Source: Clostridiales bacterium UBA3277 (lineage in GTDB: Bacteria > Bacillota > Clostridia > Oscillospirales > Oscillospiraceae). Taken from it: 11,403 nt of DNA. The notes beneath the pieces are model-generated. The model was not told where the DNA came from and ran no database searches. It was given only the letters and a program-made list of their open reading frames with translations. This document shows, piece by piece, positions 6,142 to 11,403 of this stretch. A program made the translations under genes and the position numbers. Numbering within the stretch: position 1 is the stretch's first letter; each line of letters begins with the position of its first letter. Location: NCBI GenBank assembly GCA_002362145.1, contig DETX01000006.1:1-11403 (forward strand), read 5' to 3'.

Positions 6142-7773
6142 TCAGTTCACCCGGACCCGGCTTCCGCTGCCCACCGCCCGGTCGGAGGCGGTGACCACCT
6201 GCTGCTCACTGTGCAGGCATCCCGGTTCCAGGGCGGCCAGACTTTCGTTCTGCTCCAAAACCTGGACGCTGACCTTGCGCAGCAGGGTCTGGGTGCCAAG
6301 AACGGTCTCTGCCGGTTCCGCCACCAGGACATAGGGCTGGTTCCGCTCGTCCAGGTGGAGGGCGGACAGGGGCACGCAGCAGAAATAGGCCTGGGACCGC
6401 CGGGTGAAGCGCAGATCCGCCCCGGCCCCCAGGGGCAGAGAATTTTGGGGCAGCTGCACCGTCAGACGGTATCCGCCCTCCGGCTCGGCGGAGAGGGTGG
6501 TGACGGGCAACTTGTCGTAGGTTTTGCCGGTGCTCTCGGACCGCAGGGAGACCTGATCTCCCACGCCTATGTATTTGGCCTGCTCTTTGGAGAGAAGGCC
6601 GGAGAATTTGCAGCCCTGGCTCAGGTCCGCCAGAAGCACCGCCCCCAGATCGCTGGTCTTGCCCCCGGTTCGGACGCTGCACTCGGTGACCACCCCGTCC
6701 ACCGGGGCGAGAATCTCCCCTCCGGCGTCCCAAAGGGCCTGGAGTTTCTCCAGCTCCAACACCAGCTGGTCGTAGGTGAGCTGACCCATCTGGGCGGCAT
6801 GATTGCTTCCCTGGGGAAGATCCGCCGTGCGGATGGCCTGGCCGTAGCTCAGATCCGTCCGGTCCAGATTGGAAAGGGCGTCCTCATAGGCTGCCTGGGC
6901 ACTTTCCAGGGCCGAGAGCAGCGCCTCCTCGGACTGCTGGCTTTGGGCCGCCGCCTGCCGGTACGCTTCCAGCTCCTCCTGAGCCGTGGCGCGGGCAAGC
7001 TGGGCCTGGTCCAGAGCGGCCCGTGCGTCGGATAAGTCCAGGGCATATTCCCCCTGAACCTCCTGGGCGACGGCATCCCGCTCCTCCTGGGTCAGGGGCG
7101 TTTCCAGGCCGCTTTCTGCCTGGCGCAGGGCCTCCTGGATCGCGCTTTCCAGTTCCCGGGTCAGATCGTCCAGGGCGGCCTGGGAAAGATCACAGCCGCT
7201 TTCGGCCTCCCGGAGGGCTTCTTCCAGCCGGGCGGTCTCCGTAACATCCGCCGAAGCCCCGGCGTAGAACCGGTTCAGATTTTCCTCCGCCCGGTCCAGC
7301 TCCCGGCCGGCCCGCTCCACCGCCGTCTCCGCCTGGGAGATGGCGGAATCGTAGCTCTCCCGGGCCTGGGCCCGGCTGTTGGCCAGGCGCTTCTGGCTGG
7401 CGGCTTCCTGACTTTTCGCGTCCTGGACGGAAAGCCGCTGCCGCTCCACCTCCTGCTTCTGCTGGAGGATGGCCTCCTGCAAGTAGTCCATGTCCAGCCG
7501 GAACAGAACCTCCCCCTGGGAGACCTGCTGGCCCTCGTTGACGCAGACACCGGCCACCCGCAGCCCCGCCACGGTGGTGACGGCCAGATCCTGATTCTGG
7601 ATCACCTTTCCGGAGAGACGGACGGAGTGGGCGATGGTGCCGCTTTTGGGCGGTTCGGTGGAGACCACGGCGGTGCCCCGCTGATAAGTCGCCCGGGACA
7701 AGAGGGTAAACAGGAGCATCCCGAAAAAAAACAGGCCGGTAATCTTATAAACGCGTTTCTGATTTTCCTTCAA
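6142..7773 (-). CDS. HlyD/MacA-type membrane fusion (adaptor) protein with long coiled coil
   Basis: About 543 residues. A short cytoplasmic N-terminus and one membrane segment (about 11-26) are followed by two halves of a biotinyl-lipoyl-like domain (about 57-96, and 353-385 with ILAPVDGVV), as in HlyD/MacA adaptors. Between them is a very long Gln/Glu/Ala-rich helical hairpin (about 97-350) with strong coiled-coil character. Beta-barrel and membrane-proximal-like regions complete the protein. Adaptors connect an inner-membrane transporter to the envelope or substrate; here the partner is probably the MacB-like protein encoded next. I choose a TTG start at 7773 because GGAAAGGA (7785-7792) precedes it by 11 nt. 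An in-frame TTG at 7806, inside the upstream permease gene, would add 11 residues and has a poorer ribosome binding site. No ATG start was found near the N-terminus. Confidence 0.9.
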   Translation of the reverse strand: MKENQKRVYKITGLFFFGMLLFTLLSRATYQRGTAVVSTEPPKSGTIAHSVRLSGKVIQNQDLAVTTVAGLRVAGVCVNEGQQVSQGEVLFRLDMDYLQEAILQQKQEVERQRLSVQDAKSQEAASQKRLANSRAQARESYDSAISQAETAVERAGRELDRAEENLNRFYAGASADVTETARLEEALREAESGCDLSQAALDDLTRELESAIQEALRQAESGLETPLTQEERDAVAQEVQGEYALDLSDARAALDQAQLARATAQEELEAYRQAAAQSQQSEEALLSALESAQAAYEDALSNLDRTDLSYGQAIRTADLPQGSNHAAQMGQLTYDQLVLELEKLQALWDAGGEILAPVDGVVTECSVRTGGKTSDLGAVLLADLSQGCKFSGLLSKEQAKYIGVGDQVSLRSESTGKTYDKLPVTTLSAEPEGGYRLTVQLPQNSLPLGAGADLRFTRRSQAYFCCVPLSALHLDERNQPYVLVAEPAETVLGTQTLLRKVSVQVLEQNESLAALEPGCLHSEQQVVTASDRAVGSGSRVRVN

Positions 7774-7780
7774 GTTGAGA

Positions 7781-8629
7781 TCAGTCCTTTCCGCCGGACA
7801 GGGCAATGCCCTGCTTTAAATATTCCTGACAGCCGATGAACAGCAGCAGCGCCGGGATGAGCATGACCAGCGCCGCCCCGAAGCCCATGCCCATGTCGCT
7901 GAGGGTGATGTTCGGGAGAAACAGGCTCAGCGGCCACAGGGATTTGGTTTTCAAATAGGTCATGGGCTGCTCGATCATGTTCCAGGAGTCCAAAAAGGAC
8001 AGAATTGCCGCCGCCAGAATCCCCGGAGTTCCCAAGGGGAGGGCAATCTGGCAGAAGATCCGCATCTCTCCGGCCCCGTCCAGCCTGGCCGCCTCCAGAA
8101 TCTCCTGGGGGATGGCGAGAAAGAAGCGGTGGAGCAGAAATACCGGGAAGGTGGAAAATACGGCGGGCAGAATGACGGAGCCCAGGGTATCCAGCAGATG
8201 CAGATCCCGCAGCACCAGGTATTGGGGGAACATCATCACCTGAAAGGGCATGAGCATCAGCACAATGTAGAGGGTGAGAAGCCCTTTCTTTCCCCGCAGC
8301 GGCAGCCGGGCCAGGGCCCAGGCGGCGGGCACATCCACAATCAGCTGCCCCAGCAGGATTCCCAGGGAGATGGCCACGGAGTTCCAGAACATGGGGAAGA
8401 ACCCCGGGCTGTCCAGCAGCACCTCCACCAGGGAGCGCAGGGTCGGCGCCAGGGGCAGCAGCGACCAGGAGGCCGTGCCGCCGAGATTCTGAAAGACCGG
8501 GCCCAGCTTTTCCTCCAGCTCCCACTGGGAGGAGAAGGCACCCGTCACCGCGAACCAGATGGGAAAGGCCACCACCGCAGCAAGGGAGAGCAGCATGAAA
8601 AAGGTGACGGCTCTTCGGAACTGTTTCAT
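7781..8629 (-). CDS. Carbohydrate-type ABC transporter permease (MalG-like)
   Basis: A 282-residue inner-membrane permease of the CUT1 sugar-importer class. It has about six hydrophobic segments, starting at about 9-30. The EAA loop that contacts the ATPase is clear at about 179-198: EAARLDGAGE followed by a L-P-L-G end. The length and C-terminal position of the loop fit the MalG half of a heterodimer, with the gene just upstream supplying the MalF-like half. The ATG at 8629 follows a strong AAGGAGG built into the end of the upstream gene, with only 3 bp between the two genes. No ATPase is encoded in the cluster; in many Firmicutes a shared MsmX-like ATPase serves several such importers. Its solute is unknown; the solute-binding lipoprotein later in the cluster is the probable partner. 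Confidence 0.95.
   Translation of the reverse strand: MKQFRRAVTFFMLLSLAAVVAFPIWFAVTGAFSSQWELEEKLGPVFQNLGGTASWSLLPLAPTLRSLVEVLLDSPGFFPMFWNSVAISLGILLGQLIVDVPAAWALARLPLRGKKGLLTLYIVLMLMPFQVMMFPQYLVLRDLHLLDTLGSVILPAVFSTFPVFLLHRFFLAIPQEILEAARLDGAGEMRIFCQIALPLGTPGILAAAILSFLDSWNMIEQPMTYLKTKSLWPLSLFLPNITLSDMGMGFGAALVMLIPALLLFIGCQEYLKQGIALSGGKD
7785..7792 (-). promoter_or_regulatory. Ribosome binding site supporting a TTG start for the adaptor protein
   Basis: Reads GGAAAGGA on the minus strand, within the last codons of the upstream permease gene. It is 11 nt before the TTG at 7773. The spacing is slightly long, so the start choice is tentative. The arrangement would couple adaptor translation to the permease. 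Confidence 0.5.
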
Positions 8630-8632
8630 AAG

Positions 8633-9496
8633 CTAATCCTCCTTGTTCCAGGCCCGGCCCAGACAGCCGATGAGCAGAAATACCACCATCGAGGTCATGA
8701 CGGAGGCGGCGGCGATTTTGTCGTAGTCCAGCTCCCGGAACCAGTTGTTGTACAGGTGCTGCAATAGGTACATACGCTCCTGGGGGTAATCCCCCGCCAC
8801 CAGCCAGGCCTCCCGGAACACCTTGAAGGAGCCCAGCAGCGACAGTACGGTGATGGTGTAGGCCGTGGGCCGCAGGCTGGGCAGGGTCACATAGCGGAAG
8901 GTCTGCCAGGGACCGGCCCCGTCCATCTGGGCGGCCTCATAGACGGTCTGGGGAATGGTGGCCAGTCCTGCCGTCCAAAGCACCGTGGTATAGCCCAGGT
9001 TTTTCCAGAGGTAGCTGATGACCAGCATCCAGAAGGCGGCGTCGCTGGTCATCCACGGGACCTTTTCCAGGCCGAGCAGAGAAAGCCCCACGTTCAGGAG
9101 CCCCCTGTCGTGGAAAAGGATTTTCCATACCAGCACCACCGAGGCCGCCGGCACCGCCATGGGCAGCAGATAGACGGTGGAGAGGCGCCCTCCCGCCCGG
9201 GGAAAACTGTGGAGCGCCACCGCCAGCAGCAGCGACAGCGCCACAAGCATGGGGATGCACACCACCGTAAACCGGGCGGTATTGCGGACGGCGGTCTGGA
9301 AGGCGGGATTTTTCAGAACCACCAGGTAGTTATTCAGGCCCATCCACCGCCCGCCGACGGCGCTCTGGATGGACGCGATGAGCACCCGGACCATGGGCGC
9401 CAGGGAAAAGCACAGAACCCCCAAAAGATTTGGCAGCAGAAAAATCCAGGCCACGGGAAATTTTCGCCTCCCGGCCCTTGCGCGCTTATCGTCCAT
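8633..9496 (-). CDS. Carbohydrate-type ABC transporter permease (MalF/UgpA-like), first gene of the cluster
   Basis: A 287-residue inner-membrane permease of the CUT1 sugar-importer class. Hydrophobic segments begin at about 15-38, with others near 75-96, 107-127, 155-177, 210-225 and 264-280. The EAA loop is clear at about 187-206: YEAAQMDGAGPW followed by V-T-L-P. The first extracytoplasmic part is short, as in UgpA/LacF types rather than E. coli MalF. It should pair with the MalG-like product encoded 3 bp downstream. The ATG at 9496 is preceded by AAAGGAGG (9505-9512) with 8-nt spacing. It is the first gene after a terminator and a predicted regulated promoter, so it heads the operon that also holds the adaptor, MacB-like protein, regulator and kinase. 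Confidence 0.95.
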   Translation of the reverse strand: MDDKRARAGRRKFPVAWIFLLPNLLGVLCFSLAPMVRVLIASIQSAVGGRWMGLNNYLVVLKNPAFQTAVRNTARFTVVCIPMLVALSLLLAVALHSFPRAGGRLSTVYLLPMAVPAASVVLVWKILFHDRGLLNVGLSLLGLEKVPWMTSDAAFWMLVISYLWKNLGYTTVLWTAGLATIPQTVYEAAQMDGAGPWQTFRYVTLPSLRPTAYTITVLSLLGSFKVFREAWLVAGDYPQERMYLLQHLYNNWFRELDYDKIAAASVMTSMVVFLLIGCLGRAWNKED

Positions 9497-9504
9497 GGCG
9501 ACTG

Positions 9505-9512
9505 CCTCCTTT
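9505..9512 (-). promoter_or_regulatory. Strong ribosome binding site of the first permease gene
   Basis: Reads AAAGGAGG on the minus strand, 8 nt before the ATG at 9496. It confirms the start of the cluster's first gene. Confidence 0.8.
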
Positions 9513-9589
9513 CCTTGGGAAACTCGGAATCCATCGTCCGCGGCTGAGCACTTGCCGGTGGAATCAGAGCTTCCCTTGCACTTACGAAA

Positions 9590-9622
9590 ATTCTATCAAA
9601 TTTGTCTCTAAGCTGTCTCTAG
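9590..9622 (-). promoter_or_regulatory. Predicted regulated promoter with 11-bp-period direct repeat, head of the transporter operon
   Basis: On the minus strand, CTAGAGA (9616-9622) is followed by TTAGAGA (9605-9611) with an exact 11-bp period; the exact repeated core is TAGAGACA. After 9 nt comes TAGAAT (9590-9595) preceded by TGA, an extended -10 element. The upstream repeat covers the place where a -35 box would be, and no good -35 is present, which fits an activator-dependent promoter. The transcription start would be near 9583, giving a leader of about 87 nt. The response regulator encoded in this operon is of a family that binds such repeats. The same layout recurs at 3167-3199. Confidence 0.6.
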
Positions 9623-9650
9623 AGCCGGGAGAAAAGGAGCGCTTTGGATG

Positions 9651-9688
9651 AAAAAAGCCACCGTTTCCGATTCCGGAAACGGTGGCTT
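9651..9688 (-). terminator. Intrinsic terminator after lrgB
   Basis: A perfect 13-14-bp stem (arms 9655-9668 and 9675-9688, core CCACCGTTTCC) with a 6-nt loop is followed on the minus strand by a run of six T. It lies about 70 bp after the lrgB stop codon and before the predicted promoter of the transporter operon, so it separates the two units. On the plus strand no T-run follows, so it is oriented for minus-strand transcription. Confidence 0.92.
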
Positions 9689-9755
9689 AATAAGGGAAAC
9701 TGGCTGCGGCGTTGGCCCGGTCCGGCCAGGGCATTTTGGCCGAAGGGGAACCGGT

Positions 9756-10463
9756 TCAGGGCAGCAGCCTTTGGGCCAGGGCAGTGAAGAGGGGGGCGGT
9801 TAAAACCGTCAGAATCCCTGCCACCACAATGGCCAGGCTGCTGACGGCGCCCTCCACCTCTCCCAGCTCCATGGCCTTGGAGGTTCCGATGGCGTGGGAG
9901 GCCGTTCCGATGGCAAGGCCCCGGGCAATGCTGCTGCGGAACCGAAACACCCGGCACGCGGTCTCGGCGATGATGTTCCCAAATACGCCGGTGAGGACGA
10001 TGCTTGCCGCGGTGATGGACACATTGCCCCCCAGCTCCTGGGAGACGCCGATGCCGATGGCGGTGGTGATGGACTTGGGCAGCAGGGTCGCGAAGTCGCC
10101 GCAGGACAGGCGGAACAGGCAGCACAGAACCAGCACCGAGGCGATGCTGGCCAGCACGCCGGAGAGAACCCCGATGAAGATGGCTGCGGCGTGCTTTTTC
10201 AGAAGCGAGAGCTTCTGGTACACCGGGATGGCCAGACTGACGGTGGCGGGGGTCAGCAGATAGCTCAGATATTTCGCGCTGCCGTAGTAGGCCTGGTAAT
10301 CCACGCCAAACAGCAGAAGAAACACAATCACCAGCACAATGGAGATGAGCAGGGGATTGAGAATTGCCAGCTTCCATTTGCGCTTCATGGCATCTCCCAG
10401 GAAGTAGGCCAGCAGGCTGATGACCACACCGGCGGTCAGGGAATCGGAAAACAGCTCATTCAT
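9756..10463 (-). CDS. lrgB: LrgB/CidB-family membrane protein
   Basis: A 235-residue, strongly hydrophobic protein of the LrgB/CidB family, the larger partner of LrgA/CidA. Recognisable family segments are LTPATVSLAIPVY (about 71-83), the LLPKSITTAIGIGVSQELGG region (about 127-146), and the GTASHAIGTSKAME stretch near the C-terminal third. LrgAB was first described as antiholin-like, affecting murein hydrolase activity and cell death; related pairs in Bacillus subtilis and Streptococcus mutans have been linked to pyruvate transport. Which role applies here cannot be read from the sequence. The start codon overlaps the end of lrgA by 8 bp (ATGAATGA), so the pair is translationally coupled. No LytSR-type regulator is present in the window. 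Confidence 0.95.
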   Translation of the reverse strand: MNELFSDSLTAGVVISLLAYFLGDAMKRKWKLAILNPLLISIVLVIVFLLLFGVDYQAYYGSAKYLSYLLTPATVSLAIPVYQKLSLLKKHAAAIFIGVLSGVLASIASVLVLCCLFRLSCGDFATLLPKSITTAIGIGVSQELGGNVSITAASIVLTGVFGNIIAETACRVFRFRSSIARGLAIGTASHAIGTSKAMELGEVEGAVSSLAIVVAGILTVLTAPLFTALAQRLLP

Positions 10464-10815
10464 GGGTTTTCTCCTTTCTGCCGACGAAAAAGTCCGTCAC
10501 CTTTCCCGTCACCAGCATGACCAAAATGGTGGTCAGGGGGATTATGACGCACAGCGGAAGCAGGAGGCGCTTAAGCTGCGGCCAGGAGTCTATAAGCCCC
10601 ACCGCCGCCGGAATGAACATGGGCGGCATAATCTTTATGAGAAACTCCCCGGCGTCCTTCACCTGATCCAGCTTGACGATGCCCAGGGCCAGGAGGAAAA
10701 ACAGCAGCACCAGGCCGTAGATGCTGGCAGGAATCGGCCAGGGGAGAAGAAACCTGAGGATTTCGCCGATGCAGCTGACCGAGAGAATGATACCAAATTG
10801 CTTTAAGTATTTCAT
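10456..10815 (-). CDS. lrgA: LrgA/CidA-family holin-like membrane protein
   Basis: A 119-residue membrane protein with about four hydrophobic segments, the usual size for LrgA/CidA. The family pattern is visible in the N-terminal half: IGEILRFLLPWPIPASIYGL (about 16-35), then a hydrophobic segment and K-L-D-Q-V-K-D-A-G near 48-56. The charged C-terminal tail (GRKEKTHE) should be cytoplasmic. It is expected to act in the cytoplasmic membrane with LrgB, as a holin-like or metabolite-transport complex. The ATG at 10815 has AGGAAGG about 9 nt upstream; another in-frame ATG three codons earlier is less well placed. Longer in-frame extension to 11121 would run through the promoter and terminator and is not supported. 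Confidence 0.94.
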   Translation of the reverse strand: MKYLKQFGIILSVSCIGEILRFLLPWPIPASIYGLVLLFFLLALGIVKLDQVKDAGEFLIKIMPPMFIPAAVGLIDSWPQLKRLLLPLCVIIPLTTILVMLVTGKVTDFFVGRKEKTHE

Positions 10816-10855
10816 AAAAACCATCCCTTCCTGGAAGCGCAAAGCCCCGCTCCCC

Positions 10856-10884
10856 GGGGCGGCCGGAGACGCCCGGACCGCCCC
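10856..10884 (-). promoter_or_regulatory. GC-rich hairpin in the lrgA leader with a competing alternative stem
   Basis: Arms 10856-10862 and 10878-10884 (GGGGCGG/CCGCCCC) form a perfect 7-bp stem, extended by an inner CCGG/CCGG pairing. It begins a few bases after the predicted -10 element, close to the 5' end of the lrgA mRNA. The CCGCCCC arm can instead pair with GGGGC at 10844-10848, since GCCCC and GGGGC lie about 7 nt apart. The two structures are mutually exclusive, as in attenuators, but no long T-run follows, so any regulatory role is speculative. Confidence 0.4.
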
Positions 10885-10887
10885 ACT

Positions 10888-10916
10888 ATTATACACGGTC
10901 CGCCAGGATTTGTCAT
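10888..10916 (-). promoter_or_regulatory. Near-consensus sigma-70-type promoter of lrgAB
   Basis: Minus strand: ATGACA (10911-10916), a 17-bp spacer, then a perfect TATAAT (10888-10893). It lies just after the terminator of the upstream gene and about 70 bp before the lrgA start. It shows no TTAGAGA-type direct repeat, unlike the two transporter-cluster promoters. Confidence 0.85.
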
Positions 10917-10928
10917 CCGCTTTGCGGG

Positions 10929-10968
10929 AAAAAAGAAGGGCGGCGGTCTGCATGAAACAGACCGCCGC
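10929..10968 (-). terminator. Intrinsic terminator after the GH3 glycosidase gene
   Basis: A perfect 11-bp stem (arms 10940-10950 and 10958-10968, GCGGCGGTCTG/CAGACCGCCGC) with a 7-nt loop is followed on the minus strand by TTCTTTTTT after two C. It begins about 17 bp after the glycosidase stop codon and ends that transcript before the lrgAB promoter. Confidence 0.93.
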
Positions 10969-10984
10969 GCCGGAGTTCGGAATT

Positions 10985-11403
10985 TCAGAGGTTAAAGCTG
11001 CCCCGGAGTCCTTCCAGACAGTTGGGGCCCACCCAGACGGTGAAGCTGCCCGGTTCGAACACCCGCTCTCCCTGCCGGTTGTAGAAGCTGAGAAGGTCCC
11101 GGTCCAGGCGGAAGCGCACAATCTGAGCCTCCCCGGGGGAGAGAAAGCACTTCTGATAGCCCTTCAGCTGTCGGACCGGCAGGGTCACCCCGGCCACGTT
11201 GTCCCGGATGTAGCACTGGGCTGTTTCGAAGCCGCCCCGGCTGCCGGTGTTTTTCACCACCGCCCGGACCTCCACGGCGTCGGCATCCACCCGGTCCCAC
11301 TGCAGGTCGGAATAGGAAAACTTAGTGTAGCTCAGCCCGAAGCCGAAGGGATACAGGGGGCTGCCGGGCATATCCACATAGTTGGGGTACTCCACGTCGC
11401 CGT
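10985..11403 (-). CDS. C-terminal end of a glycoside hydrolase family 3 beta-glycosidase (partial)
   Basis: The frame stays open to the window's right edge, so only the last 139 or so codons are seen and the true start lies outside. The segment SPLYPFGFGLSYTKFSY is the hallmark junction before the C-terminal fibronectin type III-like domain of GH3 beta-glucosidases and beta-xylosidases. It is followed by that domain's typical region, with AQCYIRD and VRQLKGYQKCFLSPGEA. The catalytic domains are not in the window, so substrate specificity cannot be given. The enzyme would release sugars from beta-linked oligosaccharides. A terminator and a separate promoter divide it from lrgAB, so any functional link to the sugar-type importer further on is only by proximity. 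Confidence 0.93.
   Translation of the reverse strand, partial: GDVEYPNYVDMPGSPLYPFGFGLSYTKFSYSDLQWDRVDADAVEVRAVVKNTGSRGGFETAQCYIRDNVAGVTLPVRQLKGYQKCFLSPGEAQIVRFRLDRDLLSFYNRQGERVFEPGSFTVWVGPNCLEGLRGSFNL

Noticed and set aside
6133..7035. Plus-strand open frames opposite the adaptor and MacB-like genes
   Set aside because: They are antisense to clear family members, have no ribosome binding sites of note, and give low-complexity products typical of reverse frames of GC-rich genes.
9497..9589. Riboswitch in the leader of the first permease gene
   Set aside because: The leader is under 100 nt and I see no conserved riboswitch core or expression-platform hairpin with a T-run.
9619..10377. A 252-codon minus-strand frame overlapping lrgB
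   Set aside because: It reads through the lrgB terminator and out of frame with the well-supported LrgB protein; the product is a His/Arg/Gly-rich shadow.
10816..11121. In-frame N-terminal extension of lrgA
   Set aside because: It would run through a strong terminator and the lrgAB promoter and into the glycosidase gene; the 119-residue form matches the family length and has its own ribosome binding site.

Overview
The window looks like a GC-rich chromosome segment from a Clostridia-type Firmicute, probably a gut Oscillospiraceae/Ruminococcaceae relative. The signs are strong AAGGAGG-type ribosome binding sites, short lipobox signal peptides, extended -10 promoters, a LrgAB pair, a GH3 glycosidase and carbohydrate-type ABC permeases. 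Every gene I support lies on the minus strand, so transcription runs from high to low coordinates. No RNA genes, insertion sequences or CRISPR arrays were seen. The genus is an inference from gene style.

Reading in the direction of transcription: (1) 11403-10985 is the C-terminal end of a GH3 beta-glycosidase, closed by a strong intrinsic terminator (10929-10968). (2) A near-consensus promoter (10888-10916), a GC-rich structured leader and the overlapping genes lrgA and lrgB (10815-9756) follow, closed by a second perfect terminator (9651-9688). (3) An eight-gene cluster then runs to the window's left edge: two carbohydrate-importer-type permeases, a HlyD-type membrane fusion protein with a very long coiled coil, a MacB/FtsX-like permease without its ATPase, an OmpR-family response regulator, its sensor kinase, a lipoprotein that fuses a propeller-like N-terminus to a solute-binding domain, and a small unknown lipoprotein. 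Genes one to six are tightly packed or overlapping. A 139-bp gap with its own predicted promoter separates them from the last two.

The most interesting observation is that the two predicted promoters of this cluster (upstream of the first permease and upstream of the solute-binding lipoprotein) share the same architecture. Each has a TAGA-containing heptamer repeated with an exact 11-bp period, then exactly 9 nt, then an extended -10 element (TGN plus a TATAAT-like hexamer). OmpR-family regulators typically bind tandem direct repeats of this period overlapping the -35 region, so these are good candidates for autoregulatory sites of the embedded response regulator. They would tie importer-like, exporter-like and sensory parts into one regulon. 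No ATPase for either transporter half is encoded here. The cluster mixes uptake parts (solute-binding protein, MalF/MalG-like permeases) with export parts (adaptor, MacB-like permease), and I do not recognise it as a named system.
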